The notes under the pieces were generated by a model. The model saw only the letters and a program-made list of their open reading frames with translations. It ran no database searches and had not been told where the DNA came from. A program made the position numbers and the translations under genes. A stretch of 64,000 nt of DNA from Bacteroidota bacterium (GTDB lineage: Bacteria; Bacteroidota; Bacteroidia; AKYH767-A; OLB10): assembly GCA_019136655.1 (NCBI GenBank), contig JAGVTU010000013.1:80125-144124 (forward strand). Reading direction: 5' to 3'. Of this stretch, positions 28,540 through 38,640 are shown in pieces (within the stretch, counting starts at the first letter, position 1; every line of letters starts with the position of its first letter).

Positions 28540-28983
28540 ATGATAAAAAAACAACTTCGTGCAATACTGTTATCAGTAGTTGCAATATTTATTTCTAACA
28601 TTTCTATGTCGCAGGATAAAGTGATGACCAACTCTGAGATTCCTGCCGAAATACAACACTTTGTTAAAACACATTTCGCACAGCATACCATTGTCCGTGC
28701 TGAGATAAACAAGGAAGGTCTGCAAAAAGAGTATGAAATAAAATTGAATGACCGCACACAATTAGAGTTTAACAGCAAATATCAAATCATTAAAATAGAT
28801 GCTGACACTGCCCTGCCTCAAAGTGTAATCCCTGCCAAACTTCTGTCTTACATAAAAACCAACTATCCTCAAAACTACATTACCGAATGGGAGCTTGATA
28901 ATAAAGTCCAGGAAATAAAATTAAATAACGGAGTAAAACTAGAATTCAGCAAGCAAGGCGATTTTAAGCGAATTGACCACTGA
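28540..28983 (+). CDS. PepSY-like periplasmic protein
   Basis: 147 residues with a signal peptide (MIKKQLRAILLSVVAIFISN, ending near SMSQ). Two repeats of a short alpha-beta pattern follow: IPAEIQHFVKTHFAQHTIVR with YEIKLNDRTQLEFNSKYQI, and IPAKLLSYIKTNYPQNYITE with QEIKLNNGVKLEFSKQGDF. This is the PepSY-like (BLIP-fold) pattern, common in Bacteroidota and of unknown role, perhaps protease inhibition. Confidence 0.75.
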   Translation: MIKKQLRAILLSVVAIFISNISMSQDKVMTNSEIPAEIQHFVKTHFAQHTIVRAEINKEGLQKEYEIKLNDRTQLEFNSKYQIIKIDADTALPQSVIPAKLLSYIKTNYPQNYITEWELDNKVQEIKLNNGVKLEFSKQGDFKRIDH

Positions 28984-29024
28984 CACACTCCCTACAGTTG
29001 ACAGCAATCTGTTGTCAAATTATT

Positions 29025-29032
29025 TACCTTCG
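29025..29032 (+). promoter_or_regulatory. Candidate -7 element of nnr
   Basis: TACCTTCG, one base off TAnnTTTG, 21 bp before the nnr ATG. A TTG at 28998-29000 is too far (24 bp) for a standard -33 element. A dyad TTGACA...TGTCAA lies just upstream (28998-29017). Weak support. Confidence 0.3.
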
Positions 29033-29053
29033 TGAAATAATAATCGTGCACGT

Positions 29054-30553
29054 ATGAAACTGCTTACTGCAGAACAATTTCGCATGGCTGATGCCTACAC
29101 TATGCAGCATGAGCCTATCTCATCGGTGAATCTGATGGAACGTGCAGCAACCAAATGCTATGAGCAGATAACAAACATTACAACCCATACTGTTTACGTT
29201 TTTGCCGGCACAGGCAACAATGGTGGTGATGGCCTTGCCATTGCAAGAATGTTGCTCAAATCGGGACGTGATGTACGTATTTTTATTTGTGGCCGCGAAA
29301 ATGCCATGAGTGCTGACTGCAAAACAAATTACCTGCGACTGAAAAAACTTGCACCGGTGAATTTTATTACTTCTGAAAAAAATATTCCTGAAATAACTCC
29401 TGATGCAACAGTTATAGATGCAATGTTTGGAACAGGATTAAACAAACCTCTCAATGGCATTGCTGCTTGTGTTGCACAAAAAATCAATGATGAGACTTGC
29501 ACTGTAGTTTCAATTGATATTCCGTCAGGGTTGTTTGCTGATGAGCATACGCCAGCTTCGAGCATCACGGTAAAGGCTGATTACACATTAACCTTTCAGC
29601 GACTGAAGCGCTGCATGCTGTTTGCTGAAAATGCTTTGCGCACAGGACGGGTTACAGTGCTGAACATTGGCCTGAACGAAACCTACATGGACAGTCTTAA
29701 ATCCACATTCACTCTGACTGATGATGCGACTGTAAAGAAAATATTGTTGCCCCGAAAAAAATTTTCGCATAAAGGCACTTACGGTCATGCGTTGCTGATT
29801 GCCGGCAGCAAAGGGAAAGCAGGAGCAGCAGTGTTGGCAGCCAGGGGATGCATCAGAACTGGAGCAGGACTCACAACTGCGTATATCCCGGATGCGTTGC
29901 TTACAGTTATGCAAACAGCAGTGCCTGAAGCCATGTGTATAACAGACCGCTCATCTGATTATCTCACTACCCTCCCCGATTTGACAAACTACACTGCAAT
30001 TGGTGCAGGTCCCGGGTTGGGTACACAAAAGCAAACCATGAGTGTGGCAGGTGAATTACTGAAACAAACGGCATGCCCTCTCATACTTGATGCCGATGCA
30101 CTGAACTGCATCAGCATGAATAAGAAATTGCTCAGGCAGCTTCCTGAAAACAGCATCCTCACCCCTCACCCCAAGGAGTTTGAAAGACTTTTTGGAAAAT
30201 GCAATAACGATTTCGAAAGAAATGAAAAACAAATTGAAGCTTCTATAAAATATAAAGCAGTGATTGTACTTAAAGGAGCTTATACAAGCATCAGCACAAA
30301 GGATGGAAGATGTTATTACAACACTTCAGGCAATGCCGGTCTTTCAAAAGGTGGCAGTGGTGATGTGCTTACAGGAATGATTACAGCATTGCGTGCTCAG
30401 GGTTACAGTGCAGAAGATGCTGCGGTTGCAGGAGTTTATCTGCATGGCATGGCAGCAGACCTTGCAGTTGCACAACAAAGTGAATACAGCATTACTGCAT
30501 CAGAGGTGGCAGATTATTCAGGAAAGGCTATCCGTATGCTCATGGGCAGGTGA
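29054..30553 (+). CDS. nnr: Bifunctional NAD(P)H-hydrate epimerase / ADP-dependent dehydratase
   Basis: 499 residues. It repairs hydrated NADH and NADPH: the N-terminal YjeF_N domain (about 1-215) epimerises R- and S-NAD(P)HX, with the nucleotide loop AGTGNNGGDGLAIARML at 51-67; the C-terminal ribokinase-like domain (about 225-499) dehydrates S-NAD(P)HX using ADP, with AAGGCIRTGAGL-like sequence and the catalytic GGSGDVLTG around residues 433-441. Its last 36 bp overlap the end of ispG on the opposite strand. Confidence 0.95.
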   Translation: MKLLTAEQFRMADAYTMQHEPISSVNLMERAATKCYEQITNITTHTVYVFAGTGNNGGDGLAIARMLLKSGRDVRIFICGRENAMSADCKTNYLRLKKLAPVNFITSEKNIPEITPDATVIDAMFGTGLNKPLNGIAACVAQKINDETCTVVSIDIPSGLFADEHTPASSITVKADYTLTFQRLKRCMLFAENALRTGRVTVLNIGLNETYMDSLKSTFTLTDDATVKKILLPRKKFSHKGTYGHALLIAGSKGKAGAAVLAARGCIRTGAGLTTAYIPDALLTVMQTAVPEAMCITDRSSDYLTTLPDLTNYTAIGAGPGLGTQKQTMSVAGELLKQTACPLILDADALNCISMNKKLLRQLPENSILTPHPKEFERLFGKCNNDFERNEKQIEASIKYKAVIVLKGAYTSISTKDGRCYYNTSGNAGLSKGGSGDVLTGMITALRAQGYSAEDAAVAGVYLHGMAADLAVAQQSEYSITASEVADYSGKAIRMLMGR

Positions 30554-32530
30554 TGGGTCAACCCAGTCGCCATGATCTTTTATTAACTGAATAAGTGCAT
30601 CAACAGCGTCAGCGGCATTGATGTTACGCTGCACCACTGTTTTGCCTTTGTAGAGTGTAATCTTGCCGGCTCCTGCACCAACATAACCATAATCAGCATC
30701 AGCCATCTCACCGGGGCCGTTTACAATACATCCCATCACTCCTATCTTGACTCCTTTGAGGTGACTGGTACGTTCGCGAATACGCGCTGTGGTTTCCTGC
30801 AGATTAAAGAGTGTTCGTCCGCAGGATGGGCAGCTGATATATTCTGTTTTGGAAATACGCATACGTGCTGCCTGCAATATGCCAAACGATGTTTTGTTAA
30901 TGTCTGACGTATTGGCCATTGGCGCAGTAAGCATCAGTCCGTCACCCATACCGTCCAACAACAGTGCACCGGCATCAGTGGCGCTGTACAAACGAAAAGG
31001 TTCAATAGTTTCAGTTGAATATTCTCTGCAAATAATTACGGGATGATGGATATTGGCCTGAAGCAGTTCAACAAATAATCTGCGCAGCTCAGGCATGGCA
31101 TGCAGATTGGATGTGTGAGCTAAAAGCACTACATTTTTGAAAGTAGCAATCTGATTTTTATGCTGAATGACTTCGGCTAAAGAAACTTTCACAAAATTGA
31201 GCTCTTCTGATTTTTCAGATGCTGAAAGAAATTCTTTCAAACCAAACAAAGGAAATCTGTTTGACTTATCATCACAATTTTTCCATACAGCATAATCCAG
31301 TATCAACGCCAAAGCACCCGGCAGCGCAAAGTCAACAATTTTATTTCCTGTATAAATAAAATCAGCTGCCTGATCCTGTATGTTCCAGGTATCTTTAGGA
31401 ACGGAATATGCATAACCTGCTCCGAACAAAGTAGCCTGAGTAATTTTTTCGGCAGCCGACAGGTTAAGTATGACAACAGGCACCTGATGTCCACCAATGT
31501 TTCTCACAGCATTAGTATCTCTTCTGTTAAACTCAAAAGGTGTGTATGCAGGAGTGGAATAGTGAACAGGTGGAATGAATGCATGTTGTGCTCTGTTGTT
31601 GTATCTGTCAACAAGTGCTCTTGCAACAGGAATTTCAAATTCGGGATCTTCTGTAAGCGAAACTCTGATGGTATCGCCAATACCGTCTTCGAGCAATGCT
31701 CCAATGCCCATTGCAGATTTGATACGTCCATCTTCGCCTTCACCGGCCTCGGTTACGCCTAGATGTAAAGGAAACAATGCTTCAATTTTTCGCTTTGCAT
31801 TTTCGGCCAAAAACTCTTCACGCATTTTTGAAATCAGCAGCCTGTAAGCTTGTACCATAATCTGCGGATTGCTTGCTTTCATGGAGAGAACAATATTCAA
31901 AAAGTTTTCGTCAATACAAATGCGAAGAAACTCCAGTGCCGACTCAACCATGCCGAGAGGAGTATCGCCATAGCGGCTCATAATTCTGTCGCTCAGCGAA
32001 CCATGGTTGGTGCCTATGCGCATGGCAGTGCCGTACTCTTTGCAAATTTTCACCAGTGGGGTGAATCTTTGTCGGATGCGTTCTACTTCTTCCTGATAAG
32101 TTGCTTCGGTGTATTCAATGTTTTCGAATTTCTTTTTATCAGCATAGTTTCCCGGATTCACTCTCACCTTCTCCACTATGCGGGCAGCGGTTTCGGCAGC
32201 ATTGGGTGTAAAATGAATATCAGCAACGAGCGGAGTGCGTAAACCCCGTGCACGTAATTCCCGCTTAATATTTTCAAGATTTTTTGCTTCGTTGATGCTG
32301 GGTGCAGTAATGCGTACATACTCACATCCGGCTTCAATCATGCGAACACTTTGCTCTACGGTAGCTTTGGTGTCCATAGTATCGGTAGTGGTCATGCTCT
32401 GAACGCGAATGGGGTGATTGGCACCCATTGGAACATCACCAATTTTTACTTCCAGTGTTTTCAGCCGCGAATAGGATGTCAGGCTGTTGCAATATAGCTG
32501 AAAATCTTCCTGAATAATTTTGTCTTCCAT
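30518..32530 (-). CDS. ispG: 4-hydroxy-3-methylbut-2-enyl diphosphate synthase, long form
   Basis: 670 residues. It makes HMBPP in the MEP isoprenoid pathway. The N-terminal TIM barrel begins at VKIGDVPMGANHPIRVQSMT; the C-terminal [4Fe-4S] domain has C567 and C570 (CPSCGRTLFN), C601 (GCIVNGPGE) and E608. An extra ~250-residue domain sits between them, the large form found in Bacteroidota, Chlamydiae and plants, against ~370 residues in E. coli. The 3' end overlaps nnr tail-to-tail. Confidence 0.96.
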   Translation of the reverse strand: MEDKIIQEDFQLYCNSLTSYSRLKTLEVKIGDVPMGANHPIRVQSMTTTDTMDTKATVEQSVRMIEAGCEYVRITAPSINEAKNLENIKRELRARGLRTPLVADIHFTPNAAETAARIVEKVRVNPGNYADKKKFENIEYTEATYQEEVERIRQRFTPLVKICKEYGTAMRIGTNHGSLSDRIMSRYGDTPLGMVESALEFLRICIDENFLNIVLSMKASNPQIMVQAYRLLISKMREEFLAENAKRKIEALFPLHLGVTEAGEGEDGRIKSAMGIGALLEDGIGDTIRVSLTEDPEFEIPVARALVDRYNNRAQHAFIPPVHYSTPAYTPFEFNRRDTNAVRNIGGHQVPVVILNLSAAEKITQATLFGAGYAYSVPKDTWNIQDQAADFIYTGNKIVDFALPGALALILDYAVWKNCDDKSNRFPLFGLKEFLSASEKSEELNFVKVSLAEVIQHKNQIATFKNVVLLAHTSNLHAMPELRRLFVELLQANIHHPVIICREYSTETIEPFRLYSATDAGALLLDGMGDGLMLTAPMANTSDINKTSFGILQAARMRISKTEYISCPSCGRTLFNLQETTARIRERTSHLKGVKIGVMGCIVNGPGEMADADYGYVGAGAGKITLYKGKTVVQRNINAADAVDALIQLIKDHGDWVDPSPAHEHTDSLS

Positions 32531-32576
32531 TTCAGTGAATTAAAAGCAGACAGAAATTAATAACACTGTCATTACT

Positions 32577-33482
32577 TTAAAGTTTAATCAATCGTTTCTG
32601 TAAAATCTTTTTATCTGATTCAAGGGTGAGAAAATAAACGCCTTTGGGCAAAAAACTCCAGTTATAGGTTATCTGATTAAGTGCCTGCCTTTGGGTACTG
32701 CGATAAACAGTTTCGCCATAGGTGTTGGTAAGTATCAGATTGTAATTACGGTATAAAAAATCATCGGAATAAATACACACCTTATCTTCAAAAGGATTGG
32801 GATACACCATTACACGGTCGCCTTTGATGATTTCACTTTCGCCTACAGCAATTACCGAATCGCAATCAATCAGACTGTTGAGCTGATAAAGCCCCAGTGA
32901 GGAATCGCGATAACATCTGAATGCTGTAGCCTGCGGGTCGCAGCCCGTAAACTGAGGAAACAGAAAATTCAGGCTGCCTATGCCTTCAATTATCGGGCCT
33001 TCGAAAACAAAAGGAATATGTGTTGTATCGGCATAAGAGATATAAAAAATTTTTCGCTGCTGTCCGTTGATGGTGATGTAATTGATGGAATCAACACGCA
33101 CGAGTACACTGTCAACAAGCGGTGCAGGTGGTGGCTGGTACATGGTATTTGAAACAATATTCCAGGTATCGCCCGGATGAGCATTGAAATCATAAAGCAT
33201 GGTGAACGTATTTACGTTATACAGAAATCTGTAAACCGTATCGTTACTCTGATAAACCGGAATATTATTAATTCCCACACAGGTGAAAGGAGCTATCTGC
33301 AGGTTGGTGCATGTTATTCCATTCACTGTGAACTGGCCGGTAGCATTTATCTGAACAGGTCCGCATGTGTAAGGAAAATTAACTGTGCACTGCGTGTAGT
33401 GCCATTGCGAGCCTAAAGGTGCAAACTGAGCTGAGGCCACTGACGAAATACAAACAGCAAGGGTGAAGATGAATCCTCTCAT
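32577..33482 (-). CDS. Secreted protein with T9SS sorting domain
   Basis: 301 residues with signal peptide MRGFIFTLAVCISSVASAQ. The body (about 20-215) is beta-rich with several Cys (HYTQCTVNFPYTCGP, NGITCTNLQIAPFTCVG, FTGCDPQATAFRCYRD). The C-terminal ~80 residues are a type IX sorting domain (VMVYPNPFEDKVCIYS ... LPKGVYFLTLESDKKILQKR). Function unknown. It lies between ispG and glycosyltransferase genes on the same strand, with 46 bp and 24 bp gaps. Confidence 0.78.
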   Translation of the reverse strand: MRGFIFTLAVCISSVASAQFAPLGSQWHYTQCTVNFPYTCGPVQINATGQFTVNGITCTNLQIAPFTCVGINNIPVYQSNDTVYRFLYNVNTFTMLYDFNAHPGDTWNIVSNTMYQPPPAPLVDSVLVRVDSINYITINGQQRKIFYISYADTTHIPFVFEGPIIEGIGSLNFLFPQFTGCDPQATAFRCYRDSSLGLYQLNSLIDCDSVIAVGESEIIKGDRVMVYPNPFEDKVCIYSDDFLYRNYNLILTNTYGETVYRSTQRQALNQITYNWSFLPKGVYFLTLESDKKILQKRLIKL

Positions 33483-33506
33483 TGTACTGCTAAAGTAGTA
33501 AAAACA

Positions 33507-34595
33507 TCAGCCGATTACCTTCTTAAAAATATCGAGATAATGTTGTTTATTAACATGCAGCGAATACTCTTTCTCTACCTTGATGCGTCCTGCCTGCCCT
33601 ATTCTTTTTCGCTCCTCAGGGTGGCTGATGAGATACTCTATTTTTTCAACCCATTCGTCCATTGTTTCCACCAGATATCCTGAAACGCCATTGTCAATAA
33701 TCCTGAAATTGGTGCCTAATGCTGTGGCAATCGTTGGAATACCAAGTGCCATATATTGAAGCGCTTTGCCTCCGCTTTTGCCATAAACCCAGGGTTCGTC
33801 AAATGGCAAAGGATAAAGTCCGATATCAATTTTTTGCAAGTCGGGAACCTCTGTTGCCGATACCCAGGGAATAGTAACACAGTCAAAATCCTTGAACCGA
33901 AATGAAGTATCGCCAATGGCAAGAATGCGTACTCCCTCTCTGTCAGAAAATTTTCGTAACACATCTTCGAGCAGGCGCAGATAGCGGCTGGTACTATGGC
34001 TTCCGCTCCATCCAATGGTAACTACTCCATCATTGGAATATTTATTTGCAGGCAAATACACATCGGTATTAATAGCAACTGAAATGTCGGTGATGTTATT
34101 ATTGAACTGCGAAGCAAACTCTCCGTTCTTAGGTGTTGACACCACAATGTGTTTAGCTTTTTTCATCAGGTAGGTTACCTTGCTCTTGCCTTTAAGCACT
34201 TCAATAAAACCATTGGCACTGCTTGAATGACCGAGAAAAATCATGTCGTCAATATCATAAATCACCTTCGGGTGAATCAAACAAACAAGCCATTCAAAAA
34301 ATGGAAGACCAAAAGGAGTTACCCATAAAAAAACATAAACTGCATCATACTTTCTCAGCCTGAACAAATCGCGTATGCGGATAAAATATCCCATCAGTGT
34401 CCAGAAAATTTTTGGCAGCAGATTTCCTTTCTTATAAACTATTTTCCAGAAAGGTTTGGTGATGAACGATGATATTTCAAAATCATATCCATGCTCACGA
34501 AAAATTTTCAGATACTGTTCATAGCGCAGTCGCTGGCCGGGAGCGGTATCTTCAGGATATGGACATAGCAATAATATTTTCTTTTTGTCACTCAT
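33507..34595 (-). CDS. Glycosyltransferase (GT-B, group 1/GT4-like)
   Basis: 362 residues. The N-terminal half starts KKILLLCPYPEDTAPGQRLR; the C-terminal GT-B domain has IGWSGSHSTSRYL, LPFDEPWVYGKSGGKALQYM and ALGIPTIATALGTN, with the conserved ExxE-like region altered to a Gly/Lys-rich loop. It probably adds a sugar to a lipid-linked or capsular glycan. Its ATG overlaps the stop of the upstream glycosyltransferase by one base, so the pair is coupled. Confidence 0.83.
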   Translation of the reverse strand: MSDKKKILLLCPYPEDTAPGQRLRYEQYLKIFREHGYDFEISSFITKPFWKIVYKKGNLLPKIFWTLMGYFIRIRDLFRLRKYDAVYVFLWVTPFGLPFFEWLVCLIHPKVIYDIDDMIFLGHSSSANGFIEVLKGKSKVTYLMKKAKHIVVSTPKNGEFASQFNNNITDISVAINTDVYLPANKYSNDGVVTIGWSGSHSTSRYLRLLEDVLRKFSDREGVRILAIGDTSFRFKDFDCVTIPWVSATEVPDLQKIDIGLYPLPFDEPWVYGKSGGKALQYMALGIPTIATALGTNFRIIDNGVSGYLVETMDEWVEKIEYLISHPEERKRIGQAGRIKVEKEYSLHVNKQHYLDIFKKVIG

Positions 34596-35848
34596 CAGGC
34601 TACGGGTTGTGTTTTCTTACTTACATGTGCAGGAGTTTTTTCCAGTTGTCTGTAAACGTCAGCATATAACTCTACACCGTGTTCAAGATTAAAAATTTCA
34701 TAAGCGCGCTTACGTACTTCTTCCTTCGTCAATGCCAGCACCGTTGGTACTTGTGAAACAGCTTTTTTCATTTCTTCTTCCGAAAAATCTTTCAGCAAAA
34801 TTCCCGCTTTGGTTTTTTGAATGTACTTATCCACATCACCCACACCATCGTTGCAGATTACAGGCAGGCCAGCGGCCATCATCTCCCCCATTTTGGTAGG
34901 AGAACTGCTTTGTTTTGAAAAACATGGTTTGATAAATGAAATACCTGCATGTGCAAGTGAAAGATACTCGGGCACCATTTGTCGCGAAGAAAAAACAACT
35001 CTTACTGCATCCGGTGGAATCTGAAAACGAGCAGCATTTTCAAGAATAAACTTTTCGGGTTCAGGGGTGACAAACAGGAAGCAAAATGATGAATCGGATT
35101 GTCGAAGTAGTGAAAAAAACTGCAACATTTCGTCAAACATATACCATGTGCCTATGGAACCCAGGTAGCACAATACTTTATGGTTATCACTGATGTTCAG
35201 CTGACTTTTCAGTTCTTTATTTTCAGGAAGTACACGAAACAAATCAAAATCGGCACAACAGGGTATGATGCTGAATTTCTTCAGCTGTGACGGAGAAATT
35301 TTCCATTTACAGATTTCACGGTAACCTGCTTCTGTTAAGCTGATGGAATAATCGGCCTCATTAAAAAACTGCAATTCTTTTTTCTTGAAATAATGATATA
35401 TCCATCTGTACACAGGATTTTTTATGTTCCAGAGATTACCATCTATTCGTTCATCAGGCCAAAAACCGCGCATATCAAAAATAAAACGACATCCATACTT
35501 TCGTTTCAGCATTTGACCTGCCATGGCAGGCATGTAACTTCGGCAATGCGTGGCATCATATTTATTTTCAAGATAAAGTTGCTTGGCTTTACTATGCATA
35601 CGAACGGTATCATACACAGAAGCCAGTACGGGAGGGCGTTTGGTGTAGGTAAGCGGATACCATCCAATACCTGCTTCGCGGAGTAAGTCCTTCACCAATG
35701 ATTCTCTTTTGCTGAAGTTTTCAGGTTTCTCAAAACTCAGTATATCGAATGAGTGACCATGCTTAATCAAACCTTTCAGATAGGGAATTACCTGCGATTG
35801 ACCCAGGTTATCCGTCATCCCGTCATAAGAAATATATAGCACCTTCAT
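34595..35848 (-). CDS. Glycosyltransferase family 4-like protein
   Basis: 417 residues from ATG 35848 (MKVLYISYDGMTDNLGQSQV), preferred over an upstream ATG whose extension has no conserved features. GT-B fold: acceptor domain with GHSFDILSFEKPENF, donor domain with VLCYLGSIGTWYM, and the C-terminal SPTKMGEMMAAGLPVICND that holds the nucleotide-sugar. Probable role in surface polysaccharide synthesis with the next gene and the sugar transferase at 38641. Confidence 0.85.
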   Translation of the reverse strand: MKVLYISYDGMTDNLGQSQVIPYLKGLIKHGHSFDILSFEKPENFSKRESLVKDLLREAGIGWYPLTYTKRPPVLASVYDTVRMHSKAKQLYLENKYDATHCRSYMPAMAGQMLKRKYGCRFIFDMRGFWPDERIDGNLWNIKNPVYRWIYHYFKKKELQFFNEADYSISLTEAGYREICKWKISPSQLKKFSIIPCCADFDLFRVLPENKELKSQLNISDNHKVLCYLGSIGTWYMFDEMLQFFSLLRQSDSSFCFLFVTPEPEKFILENAARFQIPPDAVRVVFSSRQMVPEYLSLAHAGISFIKPCFSKQSSSPTKMGEMMAAGLPVICNDGVGDVDKYIQKTKAGILLKDFSEEEMKKAVSQVPTVLALTKEEVRKRAYEIFNLEHGVELYADVYRQLEKTPAHVSKKTQPVA

Positions 35849-35907
35849 CTGGCGCGCAAAACTATTGCTTTTATTACAAAAACAGAAGTTTAAATGCAAT
35901 CAGATTT

Positions 35908-38523
35908 TTACATACCCATGTCAGGCATTGAATCGGTATTCATTTGAAGATTCTTTCTTTTGAAGAGCGAGGTATCAAACTTTCCGAAGCGGTAACTGAA
36001 TGAAAGTCTGAAAACCTGTGCATCGCGTTTGCGCCAGCTATCCTGCACATAGAAAGTTGATTCAGAGTGCACATCATTTATTCTTGTTTTGAAAATATCG
36101 GAAACATTGAGTGTAAGCGAAGCTGCTTTGTCTTTTAAGAACTCGTACTTAATTCCTGCATCAACTCCGTAATTAGGTCTTATGTAACCCTGAGCAGTAT
36201 TCTGGTTACCCCCCATTGGCCCACCGTGCCATCTGTTATTATTAGTCAACTGCAATGCCATTTTTGACTGATAACTGCCGGATACATTCAGAGAGAAGTT
36301 CTTCGGCAATTTGAAATTCATGTTCATCTTGGCAAACCAGCTAAACTGTTTGTTGGTTAAATTACTTTCAATATTTTTTCCGTCAATGACGGACTGATAT
36401 GCATTAAAATTTGTAGTAATATCAAGCCATCCTTTGATATTGTTCTGTGCAGTAAGCTCAAAGCCATAAGCATAACTTGCATATGCGTTTCTGAATGTAC
36501 TCACCAATACACTTTTGTTGAGAATTGTATCGAATCCATACTCAAGATATCGCGTTATTACATTATCTGTGCGTTTATAATAAACAGAGCCCAAAAGAGT
36601 GTTTTTTCGGCTGAAGGTATGCATCATTGATAGTTCGATGGAATGTGTAAATTCAGGCTTTAACCCGGGATTGCCTTTGCTGATATTGAGTGAATCAGAA
36701 TAATCGGTATAAGGTATAATCTGGAAAAAATTAGGTCGGTTGATTTTTCGGCTATAGTTTAACTGCAAATCATTTTTATCATCAAGTTTATAAGATGCCG
36801 ATGCACTTGGAAATAAACTCACAGGATAATTGTTTTTGAACTTTTGCCCTGTTTGTGTGAGTTCACCCTCATAGAAAGAACTCTCTGCCCTCAATCCTGC
36901 CTGATAACTAAACTTTTTTATTTGACTTGAATAGATTGCATAAGCTGCATAAACCTGATCAATATACTGGTAGTTCGCAGTAAGATTCGGAACCAATATA
37001 TATTGCTGACTAATATTGTCAAAAACAAAATTCTGATTTACGCTGTTGTAGTCTTGCATTGATCCACGCACGCCTGTTTCTATTTTTCTTTTTGAGCCAA
37101 GAGGTAAAATAATATCTGTCTGAGCTGTAACCACAGAGTTGTCTCCTTCGATGCGTTGGTTCTGCAATACAGGCAACCCATTTGCTGACATATCACCTAA
37201 ATAGTTTTGTGTATTGTAAATTCCTGACATGTCGCTGGTCATAGAATTGAAGTTTACATCGGCTGTCCACTCCTTTCCATCCTGAGGAAACAAATGTTTG
37301 AAAGCAACTGATGCTCCTCTGTTTTTAAAATCACGTTTGCTGCTCGAGTTACGAACAGAAATTCCCGAAGATACATCGTTGTCAAAAATTGTATCAGTTT
37401 GCGTACGTAAATAATCTTTAGGTTTGAATTGTCCATTCATATACATCCCCGAAACAGTGAGCGTGTTTCTGTTGTCAAGAAAAATATCAGCACCCGAACG
37501 CAGGAAACCAAAAAATCCATTGGTGGAATTATCACTGTTCTGAGTAATTCTTAATGGTGAAAACCCTTCATTCATTGTCTGGCGCTCAGTAAGTCCTGTA
37601 CCATTTGATTTACGCTGATTGAGATTTCCGCTAACAAACACATTTACTTTGCCTTCTCTTACATTGAAATCTCCTCCGAGGTTTGCTCTGCCACGTGAAT
37701 CTACTCCGGCACGCACCATTCCATTGTAACCAATACGCCTGTTTTTCTTCAGCACAATGTTCAGGATGCCTGCCATACCACCACTTGCATCGTATTTTGC
37801 TGAAGGGTTGGTAATAATTTCAATATCCTGAATGGCATCTGCAGGTATCTGATCAACGGTGAGTGTGGTGGGTCTGCCATCCACAAAAATCTGAGGTGCT
37901 GCATTACGCAATGTAACATTGCCATCAATATCTACATTCACAGAAGGAACATTCTTGAGCACATCTTCGGCAGTTCCACCGGTTACAGTAGGATTCTTAT
38001 CCACGTTATACACTTTCTTGTCCGGTCTCAATTCCAAAACCGGCAGTGAGCCATCAATCTGCACTTCCTGCAACGACACAGCATTGGGTTCAAGTTTGAT
38101 GTTTCCTAAATCCCTGTCTATGGCATTGAGTGCCTGCTGCCAGTTGCCCATCTGATTTTGGCCATTACCCTGTGGCATTTTTATATCAAACTTTACTTTC
38201 TGCTCGTAAAGTTTATATCCCATTGCAGAAGCTTTAAACGTGAGTTCACCAAAAACAGGTAACTGATCCAAACTGAAATCGCCATTTGCCTGTGTCAGCT
38301 GACCATTGAGAATATTTTCTTTCATAATGCCTGTGCTGTCTTTTTTAAAATTTGAAATCTGTACAGCTGCAAACTCCACAGGCTTGTTGGTTTTGGAGTC
38401 AAGCACCTTGCCATAAACGCGTCCTGCTGTCATCCCCTTCTGCATCATTTGTTGCATCTGAGAAAATGCATTGTTGCTAAAACTTAAAAATGCAATTGCA
38501 AAAAATAAAAGTATTTGTTTCAT
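35908..38523 (-). CDS. TonB-dependent receptor-like outer-membrane beta-barrel protein
   Basis: 871 residues with signal peptide MKQILLFFAIAFLSFSNNAF. A CarboxypepD_reg-like domain (about 33-135; GRVYGKVLDSKTNKPVEFAA) is followed by a plug (about 155-265; GTAEDVLKNVPSVNVDIDGN) and a long barrel of the OMP_b-brl_3 type, ending FRLSFSYRFGKFDTSLFKRK and a short Met-rich tail. It lacks a clear TonB box. It sits between glycosyltransferase and sugar-transferase genes, so a role with surface glycans is possible but unproven. Confidence 0.85.
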   Translation of the reverse strand: MKQILLFFAIAFLSFSNNAFSQMQQMMQKGMTAGRVYGKVLDSKTNKPVEFAAVQISNFKKDSTGIMKENILNGQLTQANGDFSLDQLPVFGELTFKASAMGYKLYEQKVKFDIKMPQGNGQNQMGNWQQALNAIDRDLGNIKLEPNAVSLQEVQIDGSLPVLELRPDKKVYNVDKNPTVTGGTAEDVLKNVPSVNVDIDGNVTLRNAAPQIFVDGRPTTLTVDQIPADAIQDIEIITNPSAKYDASGGMAGILNIVLKKNRRIGYNGMVRAGVDSRGRANLGGDFNVREGKVNVFVSGNLNQRKSNGTGLTERQTMNEGFSPLRITQNSDNSTNGFFGFLRSGADIFLDNRNTLTVSGMYMNGQFKPKDYLRTQTDTIFDNDVSSGISVRNSSSKRDFKNRGASVAFKHLFPQDGKEWTADVNFNSMTSDMSGIYNTQNYLGDMSANGLPVLQNQRIEGDNSVVTAQTDIILPLGSKRKIETGVRGSMQDYNSVNQNFVFDNISQQYILVPNLTANYQYIDQVYAAYAIYSSQIKKFSYQAGLRAESSFYEGELTQTGQKFKNNYPVSLFPSASASYKLDDKNDLQLNYSRKINRPNFFQIIPYTDYSDSLNISKGNPGLKPEFTHSIELSMMHTFSRKNTLLGSVYYKRTDNVITRYLEYGFDTILNKSVLVSTFRNAYASYAYGFELTAQNNIKGWLDITTNFNAYQSVIDGKNIESNLTNKQFSWFAKMNMNFKLPKNFSLNVSGSYQSKMALQLTNNNRWHGGPMGGNQNTAQGYIRPNYGVDAGIKYEFLKDKAASLTLNVSDIFKTRINDVHSESTFYVQDSWRKRDAQVFRLSFSYRFGKFDTSLFKRKNLQMNTDSMPDMGM

Positions 38524-38640
38524 GAAAAAAAATTATGGTATAAAGAACGTAAACTATTAATTCTGTAAAAAAGTTTTACTGAGTAAATTTCAACAGAATT
38601 ATTCATTTAAGAATAATTTAACAACGTCTTCCCTAATTTT

